Source: Paenibacillus swuensis (GTDB lineage: Bacteria > Bacillota > Bacilli > Paenibacillales > DY6). From it: 64,000 bases of DNA. The notes beneath the pieces are model-generated. The model ran no database searches. It saw nothing but the letters and a program-made list of their open reading frames with translations, and was not told the DNA's origin. The DNA lies in NCBI RefSeq assembly GCF_001644605.1, contig NZ_CP011388.1, positions 1,597,001 through 1,661,000 of the forward strand, in the 5' to 3' direction. Shown piece after piece: positions 26,967 through 35,338 of the stretch. Within the stretch, counting starts at the first letter, position 1, and each line of letters begins with the position of its first letter. The translations under genes were made by a program, and so were the position numbers.

Positions 26967-27953
26967 ATGTATCAGAATAAAACTCTGTTAGTCACCGGAG
27001 GAACCGGATCTTGGGGGCATGAGCTTGTGCATCAGTTACTTCCCCTGGGTCCTAAAGAAATCATTATTTTCTCCCGTAACGAATCCAGCCAAGTGGCTAT
27101 GAAACGCATGTTTGAGGATGACCGCTTAAGCTTCTGCATCGGGGATGTCCGTGATAAAGAGGCTCTGATGAAAGCTTGCCAAGGTGTGGATTACGTGTTC
27201 CATCTTGCGGCGCTGAAACATGTGCCTGTCTGCGAGGATCAACCTTATGAGGCGCTCAAAACCAATGTGCTGGGGACACAAAACATCATCGAGGCCGCAA
27301 TCGAAAATAAAGTCAAAAAAGTCATCAACATCTCTACGGATAAAGCCGCGAATCCTTCCAATTTCTACGGGATGACCAAAGCCATCGGCGAGAAGTTAAT
27401 TGTATACGCCAACCTGCAGAGATCCCAGACGGAATTCGTTTGTGTACGCGGAGGCAATGTGCTTGGAACGAACGGCAGCGTCATCCACTTGTTTATGAAG
27501 CAGATCAAGGAACGCAATCAGATCGGGATTACGGATAAAGCGATGACCCGATTCTTCCTCACCATGCAGGAAGCGATCGGTCTGTTGCTTCGCGCCAGTG
27601 AAGTGGGTGTGGGCGGAGAAATTTTCGTCATGACCATGCCGGCTTGCAAAATACTGGATTTGGCGGAAGTGCTTATGGAATCGCTGGATAAAACCGACGT
27701 TGAAGTCATTGAGCTGGGCATTCGTCCGGGCGAAAAAATTCATGAGGTGCTCTACTCCGATTATGAAAGCTTAACTACGGTCCATTACGATGAAGAATAT
27801 CTTGTGATCCTGCCGACGCTGCCGATCCCGGGCCTGAAGGAGAAATACGAGCATTGCCCTCCTGTCGCTCTTACCAACTTCAACTCCGGCGACTCTTTGA
27901 TGACGAAAGATGAGATCAAAGAGCTGTTAATTAAAGGCAGGTTTTTGGCATGA
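26967..27953 (+). CDS. UDP-GlcNAc 4,6-dehydratase/epimerase, FnlA/CapE-like
   Basis: 328 residues, SDR of the CapD/FnlA group: nucleotide site LVTGGTGSWGHELV, active-site ISTDKAANPSNFYGMTKAIGEKL in which the usual Tyr-x-x-x-Lys is YGMTK, and a DVRDKEAL segment. The enzyme of this type converts UDP-GlcNAc to the 4-keto-6-deoxy-L-sugar intermediates. It begins right at the preceding stop codon with GGAGG seven bases upstream, and its stop overlaps the next start by four bases, showing tight translational coupling in the operon. Confidence 0.88.
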   Translation: MYQNKTLLVTGGTGSWGHELVHQLLPLGPKEIIIFSRNESSQVAMKRMFEDDRLSFCIGDVRDKEALMKACQGVDYVFHLAALKHVPVCEDQPYEALKTNVLGTQNIIEAAIENKVKKVINISTDKAANPSNFYGMTKAIGEKLIVYANLQRSQTEFVCVRGGNVLGTNGSVIHLFMKQIKERNQIGITDKAMTRFFLTMQEAIGLLLRASEVGVGGEIFVMTMPACKILDLAEVLMESLDKTDVEVIELGIRPGEKIHEVLYSDYESLTTVHYDEEYLVILPTLPIPGLKEKYEHCPPVALTNFNSGDSLMTKDEIKELLIKGRFLA

Positions 27954-28774
27954 AATTGCTGATTCTCGGCGGAAACGGGATGGCGGGACATCTGCTCGTG
28001 GACTATTTCCGTAAGCACACCGATCATGAGGTGTACTTCACATCGAGAGATCGCCGTCTGCCTGGCGGACTTCTGCTGGATGTTCGCGAACCGGCACAGG
28101 TGGAAGCGGTCGTTCGCGCCGTTTCGCCTGATGTCATCATTAACGCGGTAGGCATCCTGAATGAAAGCGCCCGCTTGCATGAAGTGGATGCTTATAAAGT
28201 AAACGCTATGTTGCCGCATCAATTGGCAACCGTAGCGGATACACTCGGTGCGCGCGTCATTCATATCAGCACCGATTGCGTATTCTCCGGCGCCAAGGGC
28301 GATTATACCGAATCCGACTTTACGGACGGCGATTCCGTCTATGCTAAATCCAAGGCTCTTGGTGAACTCAAGGGTTCGCCGCACATGACTTTGCGAACTT
28401 CCATTATTGGCCCGGAAACTCGCGGAAACGGCATCGGACTTCTCGACTGGTTCTTGAAGCAGAGCGGCACTGTCAAGGGATATACAGGCGTGTTATGGAA
28501 CGGAATCACAACCTTGGAGCTTGCCAAGGCGGTTCGGCACTTTGTGAAGCACCCTATAGACGGACTTGTACAACTAACAGCCCCGGAGAAAGTCAGTAAA
28601 CATGATTTACTGATTCTGTTCCGAGACATCTGGAACAAGGAAGATGTCCGGATTATCCCGGACGGGGAGATGGTCCTCGATCGGACATTACGCAGTACGC
28701 GTACCGATCTGAATTATAACGTTCCCGAATATGAAGTGATGTTGCGTGAATTGTATGAATGGATGAACGGATAA
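27950..28774 (+). CDS. SDR reductase, FnlB/RmlD-like
   Basis: 274 residues. NAD(P)-binding start LLILGGNGMAGHLLVDYF, ISTDCVFSGAKGDYTESD, and YAKSKALGEL as the Tyr-x-x-x-Lys. Generic annotation would be dTDP-4-dehydrorhamnose reductase, but the position right after FnlC- and FnlA-like genes points to the FnlB role, reducing the 4-keto intermediate to UDP-N-acetyl-L-pneumosamine. Overlaps the previous gene by ATGA and the next by TAATG. No C-terminal cupin is present, unlike the staphylococcal CapF version. Confidence 0.85.
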   Translation: MKLLILGGNGMAGHLLVDYFRKHTDHEVYFTSRDRRLPGGLLLDVREPAQVEAVVRAVSPDVIINAVGILNESARLHEVDAYKVNAMLPHQLATVADTLGARVIHISTDCVFSGAKGDYTESDFTDGDSVYAKSKALGELKGSPHMTLRTSIIGPETRGNGIGLLDWFLKQSGTVKGYTGVLWNGITTLELAKAVRHFVKHPIDGLVQLTAPEKVSKHDLLILFRDIWNKEDVRIIPDGEMVLDRTLRSTRTDLNYNVPEYEVMLRELYEWMNG

Positions 28775-29679
28775 TGAGCGCCCGTCTCCTCATTACAGGC
28801 GGCGGCGGGTTCACAGGCAGACATGCCTGTGAACACTTTATCCGGCGCGGAGTGCAGGTGGTGCCGGCGGTACGCCGGAAGAGCGGGCTTGCCCATGAGG
28901 TCATCTGTGATTTATCCCGCGCGGAGGAAACTTCGGCTTTGCTTGGCGAAGTGCGACCGGACTTCGTGCTTCATCTCGCGGGACGCAACGCCGTTCCGGA
29001 TTCCTGGGCAGATCCCGCCGGCCATCTGGAAACCAACTTGATGTCCACGGTTTATGTGCTGGAAGCGGTTCGGCGGCACGTCCCCCAAGCCCGGGTTCTT
29101 GTGGTCGGCTCCATGCTGGCATCCCCGCTGGGTGGGAAGCCGGAGCCGCCGCATCCGTATGCGTTGAGCAAATCCTTTCAACGCGCGGCATCTTTGGCCT
29201 GGGGCCATCTCTACCAACTGAAGCTGTGTGTGGCGCAACCTTCCAATCTGATCGGCCCCGGGAATTCAGCCGGTTTATGCGGGTTGATCGGCCGCCGAAT
29301 CGCCGCTCTGGAGAAAGGCGGCGATCCCACGCCTTTTAGGCTGTCTTCACGCACTGAAACGCGTGACTTTCTCGATGTTCGTGATGCGGTGAACGCCTAT
29401 GAAACCATTCTGTTGCACGGCGTCACAGGTCACACGTATGCTGTGGCGTCTGGACTAAGCCGTTCGCTCGGCGATATAGCCGACGGATTCACAGCGCTGG
29501 CTAAGGTGCCGTTGCCGTTTGAAGTGAGCTCGCCTGCCGCCGGAGCTGATTCCAACCCGGGTGCCGCCCGTCCCGTCCTTGAAATCGATACAGCTTCACT
29601 CCGTCAACTCGGATGGTCACCTCAAATTCCTTTGGCCCAATCCCTAACGGATATTTTAAATTATTACCGCCATCATTGA
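28774..29679 (+). CDS. NAD-dependent sugar epimerase/dehydratase
   Basis: 301 residues, extended SDR: LLITGGGGFTGRHACEHF at the N-terminus, VLVVGSML for the catalytic Ser strand, and HPYALSKSFQRA for Tyr-x-x-x-Lys. The sequence is like GDP-mannose dehydratase/4-reductase (Rmd) relatives but shorter, and the substrate cannot be read. The start at 28774 shares one base with the preceding stop. It is the fourth enzyme of the nucleotide-sugar operon, so it probably makes a further modified sugar. Confidence 0.82.
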   Translation: MSARLLITGGGGFTGRHACEHFIRRGVQVVPAVRRKSGLAHEVICDLSRAEETSALLGEVRPDFVLHLAGRNAVPDSWADPAGHLETNLMSTVYVLEAVRRHVPQARVLVVGSMLASPLGGKPEPPHPYALSKSFQRAASLAWGHLYQLKLCVAQPSNLIGPGNSAGLCGLIGRRIAALEKGGDPTPFRLSSRTETRDFLDVRDAVNAYETILLHGVTGHTYAVASGLSRSLGDIADGFTALAKVPLPFEVSSPAAGADSNPGAARPVLEIDTASLRQLGWSPQIPLAQSLTDILNYYRHH

Positions 29680-29704
29680 TCCTTTCGGAAAGGAGGCTAT
29701 GTGA

Positions 29705-30424
29705 ATGCATCTTCCCAAAGTTACGATCGTTATTCCCTTCTACAACTGTCCCTATATAGAACAGGCCATTCAAAGCGCGCTAAACCAGACCTATCCCAAC
29801 ATTGAGATTGTGGTGGTTGACGACGGGTCCACACGGCATGCGGAACGCATTCAGCCTTATGCGCACAAGATCAATTATATCGGTAAGGCCAACGGAGGCA
29901 CCGCAAGCGCGCTTAATTACGGCATCCGGATCTCATCGGGTGAATATTTCGCGTGGCTGAGCTCAGATGATCTGTTCTATCCGCATAAAATTGCCCGCCA
30001 AATGGAATACATGTTGGCCCGGAATGCACAGATCAGTTATACGTCCTTCGACCTCATTAATGAATACAACGCCATTACCGGACGCCATGTGGCCACATCG
30101 TTCCGAAACGTCATTGAGTTCTACAGTTCCCTGCACAATTCCAATCCTATCAATGGCTGCACGGTTATTATGAAGAAGCAGACGATCGAAGCCTTAGGGT
30201 ATTTTGATGAAAATCTTCCGTTTACCCATGATTATGATCTGTGGCTTCGAGCCATCTTGACCGGTTACGATTTCCACTACATTCATGAGCCGCTGACGCT
30301 GTATCGCTGGCATTCCAATATGGGTACCATGCGCCACCGTCCTGCTATTGATCTTGAAGTCGCTGCAACCCGATCCCGATATAAGCATTCGTTGGAGCAC
30401 TATCTGTATCGGTTGACCCATTAA
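29705..30424 (+). CDS. GT2 glycosyltransferase
   Basis: 239 residues, single GT-A domain: TIVIPFYNCPYIEQAIQSAL, VVVDDGSTRHAERI, metal-binding Asp pair in WLSSDDLFYP, and an acceptor region FTHDYDLWLRAILTGYDF. AGGAGG lies eight bases before the ATG. Last gene of the plus-strand sugar operon; it presumably transfers the new sugar onto a spore or cell-surface glycan. A long terminator follows. Confidence 0.9.
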   Translation: MHLPKVTIVIPFYNCPYIEQAIQSALNQTYPNIEIVVVDDGSTRHAERIQPYAHKINYIGKANGGTASALNYGIRISSGEYFAWLSSDDLFYPHKIARQMEYMLARNAQISYTSFDLINEYNAITGRHVATSFRNVIEFYSSLHNSNPINGCTVIMKKQTIEALGYFDENLPFTHDYDLWLRAILTGYDFHYIHEPLTLYRWHSNMGTMRHRPAIDLEVAATRSRYKHSLEHYLYRLTH

Positions 30425-30435
30425 CTTTTTTTGCC

Positions 30436-30492
30436 CAAAAAAAACGAGGTTTTCTCGTAGGTCGAAAGAGACCTGCAAGAGAACCTCGTTTC
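30436..30492. terminator. bidirectional terminator
   Basis: A long palindrome with AACGAGGTT arms and an inner stem AGGTC/GACCT, flanked by an A-tract on one side and T-rich sequence on the other. It separates the GT2 gene from the convergent enoyl-CoA hydratase gene. Confidence 0.88.
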
Positions 30493-30499
30493 TGTTCGA

Positions 30500-31279
30500 T
30501 TAACAGCCTTTAAAGACAGGAGCTCTCTTCTCCAAGAATGCCGTAACCCCCTCTTTATGATCCTCGGTCCTCCCCATAAGCCGCTGCCCCGCTTCCTCCC
30601 AGCCCAATACTGTGTTCAAGTCATGATCCATACTCTTATACATAATCTCTTTCATTTGTCCAAAAGCCTCCGTCGGCATGCTCACGAGATGCTGTGTAAA
30701 CCGTTGAACTTCCGCATCCATCTGATCCTGAGGTAACAGCTTATTGGCCAGCCCTATGCTTACGGCTTCGGCACCGCCGATCACAGTGCCCAGCGCGGAT
30801 AATTCCAAAGCTTTGGACAGCCCGACCAGTCTGGGAAGGAAGAAGTGTGCCCCCGCATCCGGAATCAGTCCGATCTTGATAAAGGCGACTGTCAGCTTGG
30901 CCTCTGCCGTTACAAGCCGAAAATCGCAGGCCAACGCCAGACTTAAACCCGCGCCGGCGGCAACACCGTGGATGGCCGCGACGATCGGCTTGCGGATGCT
31001 CATCATATAACGCAGAAGCTTGTTATACGTCTGGGCTAAATATTCGCCATAATCCGTTTCTCCCTGAACCCGTATACTGGATAAATCCGCTCCCGAGGAG
31101 AAGCCTTTACCTGCGCCCGTAAGCACGATACAGCGAACATCCGCATCTTCGTTCGCCGCTGTAAAAGCGGCGTAGAGGTCGCGGTGCATGCCCAGATGGA
31201 TCGCGTTCAGCGTATTAGGATTATTCATCGCGATTGTAGCAACCCCGCTGTCAACGCTGTAATTTACGGTATCAAACAT
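30500..31279 (-). CDS. enoyl-CoA hydratase/isomerase
   Basis: 259 residues, crotonase fold: VATIAMNNPNTLNAI, the oxyanion-hole segment FSSGADLSSI and IHGVAAGAGLSLALACDFRL. One catalytic Glu of classic hydratases appears replaced in the IPDAGAHFFLPRLVG region, where Asp sits, as in PaaG-like isomerases/hydratases. It would act on an enoyl-CoA in fatty-acid or aromatic degradation. AAGGAG lies nine bases upstream; the start overlaps the preceding monooxygenase gene by 16 bases. A FadR-like operator lies upstream of that operon. Confidence 0.9.
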   Translation of the reverse strand: MFDTVNYSVDSGVATIAMNNPNTLNAIHLGMHRDLYAAFTAANEDADVRCIVLTGAGKGFSSGADLSSIRVQGETDYGEYLAQTYNKLLRYMMSIRKPIVAAIHGVAAGAGLSLALACDFRLVTAEAKLTVAFIKIGLIPDAGAHFFLPRLVGLSKALELSALGTVIGGAEAVSIGLANKLLPQDQMDAEVQRFTQHLVSMPTEAFGQMKEIMYKSMDHDLNTVLGWEEAGQRLMGRTEDHKEGVTAFLEKRAPVFKGC

Positions 31280-32238
31280 TGCGCCATTCTCCTTTCGGCT
31301 TGTTTGTATTCCTGCCTCAGCTCTTCAACCAGCGCCGCTGTCGACATAACCCGCTTGATGGTGTTGATTCCCTGTCCCGCCGACCAAATATCCCGCCAGG
31401 CTTTGGCATCCTGCTTCTCCATCTGCGAGAAATTAACCGATGCCTTCTTCTCAAGCAGCTCTGGATCCAGACCCGCGTTTCGCAAGCTTGGAATTAAATA
31501 GTTGGCTTTAACGCCGCTAAAGGCGTCCGTATAAATCAGGTCGTCCGAACTCGACGCAATCAGCATCTCCTGATACGCAACGCTTGCATAGCCTTCACTC
31601 GCGGCAATAAACCGCGTTCCCATATAAGCGAAGTCCGCACCGAGAGCCGCGGCGGCAAACACATCCTGACCTGTCGTTATACTGCCCGCCAGGATGACGG
31701 TACCGGTCCAGAATTCCCGCACGGCTCCCATAAATGCGAACGGATGAAGCGTTCCCGCATGCCCCCCCGCTCCGTGACAGACAAGTATCAGTCCGTCCAC
31801 GCCGGTCTGCGCCGCTTTTCTGGCGTGGGTTAAATTACTGACGTCCGAATAGACCAATCCACCGTACTGATGCACAATGTCTACAACGGGTCCCGGGGCG
31901 CCAAGGGAGGTGATGACGATCGGAGGTTGATGTTTCTTTATTAGCTCCACGTCGGCTTCATACCGCGTATTCGTTTTGTGAACGATAAGATTGACCGCCC
32001 AGGGAGCGACGCGCCGACCGGGTTCCTGAGCCCTGCTCTGCTTCAATTGTTCTGCAATCCGTTTCATCCAGTCCTCAAGAATGTCGGTTGTTCTAGCATT
32101 CAACAACGGGAAGGAGCCGATAATTCCTGCTCTGCAGCATTCAATCACCAACTCCGGACTGGAAATAAGAAACATCGGCGCCGCAATAACGGGGAGACTC
32201 ATCTGTTCTTTCATTTTATGCTGTGTTTCGGTTGTCAA
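31264..32238 (-). CDS. nitronate monooxygenase-type FMN enzyme
   Basis: 324 residues, TIM-barrel flavoprotein of the 2-nitropropane dioxygenase family: PVIAAPMFLISSPELVIECCRAG at the N-terminus, the FMN/catalytic motif LVCHGAGGHAGTLHPF, AGSITTGQDVFAAAALGADFAYMGTRF near the end. It would detoxify alkyl nitronates or act on a related substrate. The start is TTG at 32238 with GAGGGTGAG upstream. First gene of a two-gene unit with the enoyl-CoA hydratase. Confidence 0.9.
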   Translation of the reverse strand: MTTETQHKMKEQMSLPVIAAPMFLISSPELVIECCRAGIIGSFPLLNARTTDILEDWMKRIAEQLKQSRAQEPGRRVAPWAVNLIVHKTNTRYEADVELIKKHQPPIVITSLGAPGPVVDIVHQYGGLVYSDVSNLTHARKAAQTGVDGLILVCHGAGGHAGTLHPFAFMGAVREFWTGTVILAGSITTGQDVFAAAALGADFAYMGTRFIAASEGYASVAYQEMLIASSSDDLIYTDAFSGVKANYLIPSLRNAGLDPELLEKKASVNFSQMEKQDAKAWRDIWSAGQGINTIKRVMSTAALVEELRQEYKQAERRMAQCLIP

Positions 32239-32301
32239 TGGAACTCACCCTCTCAACTTAAACTAGTAGTCGTAAAGCGCTTCCATAAATTGAGCTTAAA
32301 G

Positions 32302-32319
32302 TGAATGAATAGTCATTCA
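32302..32319. promoter_or_regulatory. predicted FadR operator
   Basis: TGAATGAATAGTCATTCA, an 18-bp near-palindrome that fits the Bacillus FadR (fatty-acid degradation repressor) consensus TGAATGANTANTCATTCA at every fixed position. It lies 64-81 bp before the nitronate monooxygenase start codon. Confidence 0.78.
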
Positions 32320-32463
32320 TTATTAATATATTTTATCATCTCTATGATCAGGTGACAATACTTTGTGAAGTTACATTTGCTGCAAAAAGTAAGAATAATT
32401 GCTGTTTGGCCTGAGGTACGATAGAATGAATATCTTAAACTAAAGAGCGCGAAGGTGACCAGA

Positions 32464-32868
32464 ATGATTGAAATTAAAAGATCCAAACTTGGCAACGGGG
32501 AATTTAACAGAGGTGTATTTGCGACAAGGAACATTGCCAAAGGTGAGCTTATTCACGAAGCGCCGGTTGTTCCTTACCCGAATGAGGAGCATGAGTTCAT
32601 CGAGAAGACGATGCTTGCGGACTATGTTTTCGAATATGGCATGAATCATACCGCTATTCTCCTGGGATATGGCAGTTTGTTTAATCATTCGTACAAACCT
32701 AACGCCACCTATGAGATTAACTTTGATCAACATACCTTTGATTTCTATGCTTATACCGATATTCAGTCCGGGGATGAAATTCTGATTAACTATAACGGAG
32801 ATGAAGATTGTAACGACCCTTTGTGGTTCTACGAAGACTATAAACCAACTCCCGATGATTCGGAATAA
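32464..32868 (+). CDS. small SET-domain protein
   Basis: 134 residues, consisting only of a SET domain: GRGVFATRN-like opening (NRGVFATRNIAKGELI), the pseudoknot motif LFNHSYKPNATYEI and GDEILINYNGDED at the end. The NHSxxPN and GxEIxxxY blocks carry the S-adenosylmethionine site and the active Tyr of protein-lysine methyltransferases. Substrate in this bacterium unknown. ATG at 32464 is chosen: GAAGGTG ends seven bases upstream, and the in-frame GTG at 32455 overlaps that site. Confidence 0.88.
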   Translation: MIEIKRSKLGNGEFNRGVFATRNIAKGELIHEAPVVPYPNEEHEFIEKTMLADYVFEYGMNHTAILLGYGSLFNHSYKPNATYEINFDQHTFDFYAYTDIQSGDEILINYNGDEDCNDPLWFYEDYKPTPDDSE

Positions 32869-32872
32869 TGAA

Positions 32873-32910
32873 CACAGGCAGCCGCCTCTTGACGGCTGCC
32901 TGTTTCTTTA
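32873..32910 (+). terminator. terminator of the SET-domain gene
   Basis: ACAGGCAGCCG pairs with CGGCTGCCTGT across an eight-base loop and is followed by TTTCTTT on the plus strand. It also ends close to the stop of the convergent HHH gene. Confidence 0.85.
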
Positions 32911-33120
32911 GTCGCGAAAGGATTTACCTTGGGCAACAAGCGCTTGTCCAAGCCGCTCGACCGCCTTGGGTCCTACGCCGTGCAGCTTGAGAAGCTCTTG
33001 CTGAGTTATTTGGGTTAGTTGTCCGAGCTTGAAATAACCCGCAGCCCGTAAAGCCCTTGTTGCGGGTTGCCCTATATTCGAGGGTAAATCACTCTCTTGA
33101 TTACTAGGATCCACGTTCAT
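32908..33120 (-). CDS. small helix-hairpin-helix protein
   Basis: 70 residues with a helix-hairpin-helix pattern: LPSNIGQPATRALRAAGYF then LKLHGVGPKAVERLGQAL, the G-V-G-P turn being the DNA-phosphate contact of HhH motifs. Resembles the C-terminal region of RNA polymerase alpha subunits or DNA-ligase HhH units. It may bind DNA non-specifically. ATG at 33120 is preceded by AAGGAG; upstream in-frame residues overlap the neighbouring gene. Confidence 0.8.
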   Translation of the reverse strand: MNVDPSNQESDLPSNIGQPATRALRAAGYFKLGQLTQITQQELLKLHGVGPKAVERLGQALVAQGKSFRD

Positions 33121-33143
33121 TTCACCAACAACTCCTTTCAATA

Positions 33144-33626
33144 TTAACGATACCTTAGAGCTATAATGAATGTAACCAACGAAGCAATACTGGCGAGCGT
33201 TCGAACATGGTTCCAAGCCGTCCACTCGGTAACATAGCGGCTCCAGAGATCAATGCTTCCCGCACTGTTCGGTAGGACGGCTGCCAGCTTGTCGTTCATC
33301 GGTACGTTGAATACCATCGTCACCACAACGACAAGGAGATAAAGCAGGCTGCCTGCAAGTACATAAGCTGCACCGGCTTCCCCTCGTTTAATTAACGAGA
33401 AGATCGCCAAGACGACACAAGCCAGAGTCGTTCCAGAGAATACAAGGCCGAACACAGGATTTAATATCGTGCTGTTAATGGATTGCATAGCAGCAATGCC
33501 TTGCCCGTGCGGGAGACGCCCTAAGGCCGTCATGATACATACAGAAAAGGCAAAGAACAGGCCGGCCATCAGTCCGGTTCCCACAGCTGAGAACCAGGTC
33601 AATCCGAATAGTAACCGATCGATCAT
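33144..33626 (-). CDS. DUF1772 integral membrane protein
   Basis: 160 residues, four membrane helices (near 5-27, 45-70, 80-100 and 135-155). The polar segment FNVPMNDKLAAVLP and RYVTEWTAWNHVRTLAS are typical of the DUF1772/anthrone-oxygenase-like family, whose conserved N..W..N.H residues suggest an enzyme or a small-molecule site. Function unknown here. The start at 33626 has GGGGGGATT just ahead. It precedes the HhH gene by 23 bp on the same strand. Confidence 0.8.
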   Translation of the reverse strand: MIDRLLFGLTWFSAVGTGLMAGLFFAFSVCIMTALGRLPHGQGIAAMQSINSTILNPVFGLVFSGTTLACVVLAIFSLIKRGEAGAAYVLAGSLLYLLVVVVTMVFNVPMNDKLAAVLPNSAGSIDLWSRYVTEWTAWNHVRTLASIASLVTFIIALRYR

Positions 33627-33669
33627 CTTAATCCCCCCAAATACATTACAGATACACGTCAACATCTAA

Positions 33670-34544
33670 CTACAGCGAAGCTTGCTCAGGCAATGGCAAC
33701 CACCGAAGAACATCCTGGATTCGCGCATCCCAATAGCCCCATTCGTGGTTACCCGGACCCTCTTCGTAAGTAAGCGGAAGCCCCAGCTTACGTGCGTGGT
33801 TCAAGAAACGTTGATTATCTTCGTACAGGAAATCCTCCGTACCGCAGCACTGATACAATAACGGCACCTTCTCCTTCCCCGCAGCTAGTCCGTCTGCAAG
33901 AAAAAACAAATCCAACCCGCTTCCTTCTACTTCTGCGGTATTACCTACAATTCCCCTATATTCCTTCTCATTCATCGTTTTCATCACTGTGATATCCAAT
34001 GCGCCTGACAGACTTGCCGCGGCGGCGTAGCGGTCCGGATGGGAAAGCGCGAGCTTGAAAGCTCCATAACCGCCCATGGAAAGGCCCGCAACATAATTAT
34101 GCGTCCGTTCGGCGGACAGTGGAAAGAACGAACGGGCGATGGAGGGCAGTTCCTCCGCGATAAACGTGCTTTTGCCGGAACCGTTGTTGCCTATGATTGC
34201 TGTCCATGAATCGGTTTACAGCTGAATTCCACTTGAAGCTTCTCCCGAGTATCAAAGGTCCAATAGGCTCCGCCCTGCGCCATATCCGTATAATAGCTGC
34301 GATGAACGGAAGGCATGACAACGGCTAACCCCAGCTGAGAAACATATCTCTCAATTGAAGTTCTGCGCATCCAGATCGTGTGATCATCGGATAAACCATG
34401 AAGTAAATACAGCACCGGAAATTGGCCTGTTGGAGCATGTCCTTGCAGTCCGATTTGAGACGATGTTTCTTGGGGCAAAATAACATTCATAGAGCAAGAT
34501 AGTCCAAGCACTTCAGAGAAAAAATCACATTGTATGAAAGCCAT
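33670..34544 (-). pseudogene. esterase (FrmB/EstA-like) disrupted by a P-loop-encoding insert
   Basis: An alpha/beta-hydrolase esterase in two pieces. The upstream part (34544 to about 34254) gives [34 protein letters not shown] and [10 protein letters not shown]. The downstream part (about 34158 to 33670) starts [15 protein letters not shown] and contains the nucleophile motif [10 protein letters not shown] and the terminal His of GNHEWGYWD. Relatives run YWTF straight into xSEELP, so about 92 bp (roughly 34162-34253) are extra. The insert shifts the frame and brings a TAG stop, and one of its frames encodes [12 protein letters not shown], a Walker A motif. The esterase is therefore predicted inactive. 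Confidence 0.82.
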
Positions 34545-34624
34545 GAACAACACCTCTTCAGTAAGGTTATGATATGCACCAGTATATCTCATAATCTTGC
34601 GGCTGTAATGCACTAAATCATCGA

Positions 34625-34658
34625 CAAAAAAACCTCATCGAAACCCGAAGAGGTTATT
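34625..34658 (-). terminator. terminator of the methyltransferase gene
   Basis: Minus-strand stem AACCTC / GAGGTT with an inner pairing and a run of seven T, 25-55 bases after the methyltransferase stop codon. Confidence 0.75.
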
Positions 34659-34681
34659 TCATCCACAATGGAACGTACAAT

Positions 34682-35323
34682 TTATTTCTCACAGACCAAC
34701 AGAATAATGGGACCTCCGCTTCCCTTGATTACCGTTCCTTCCGGCAATTGTGTGTAATGTTCCAGCACTCGCAGTCCACTCCGCATAACCAACCGTTCCA
34801 ACTCCGCCGGGCGGTAGTGACGATAATGGTAAGGATTTACGCCGCCGGGATACCAAGGATTATTCTGATGGGGCACCACGTCCTCATTAGGCGCGGATAT
34901 GAGAAGCTTCCCGCTGGGACGCAGTAACCGCGACAGGATGCGGACGAAAGCGACGTCGTCCTCTATATGTTCCACGGTCTCGAAGCAAGTGATGGTCTGG
35001 TATCGGTGAATCCCGACGATTGACTCGAACTCTCCGGCAAAGTCGGCCTGAATGTAATAAATATGTTCTTTGGCAAAGTGTTGTCTCGCCCAATTCAATG
35101 CATCTTCCGACCGGTCGACCGAAGCGATAAATTCCGCTTGCGTATGAACACCCATATAATAAGATCCGTATCCGGAACCGCACGCGGCATCCAGAACGCC
35201 TCCAGAAGGACCGATAAATCGTGTGGCGAAGCGATATCGTTCGGCGTGATCTTTACTGATTCGCAGAGCCTCCTCGAACGTAGCGGCATACAATCGCTCG
35301 CCTTCCGTGAAATCCGCGCTCAT
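34682..35323 (-). CDS. class I SAM-dependent methyltransferase
   Basis: 213 residues. Motif I is VLDAACGSGYGSYYM near residue 50, the adenosine-binding acidic residue is in ASVDRSEDALNWA, and TITCFETVEHIEDDVAFVRIL is motif post-I/II. The closest general type is the UbiG/small-molecule or sugar O-methyltransferase group. As the last gene of the glycosylation island it could methylate a glycan. GGAGGGAGG lies before the ATG. Confidence 0.88.
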   Translation of the reverse strand: MSADFTEGERLYAATFEEALRISKDHAERYRFATRFIGPSGGVLDAACGSGYGSYYMGVHTQAEFIASVDRSEDALNWARQHFAKEHIYYIQADFAGEFESIVGIHRYQTITCFETVEHIEDDVAFVRILSRLLRPSGKLLISAPNEDVVPHQNNPWYPGGVNPYHYRHYRPAELERLVMRSGLRVLEHYTQLPEGTVIKGSGGPIILLVCEK

Positions 35324-35338
35324 GAACCTCCCTCCTTC

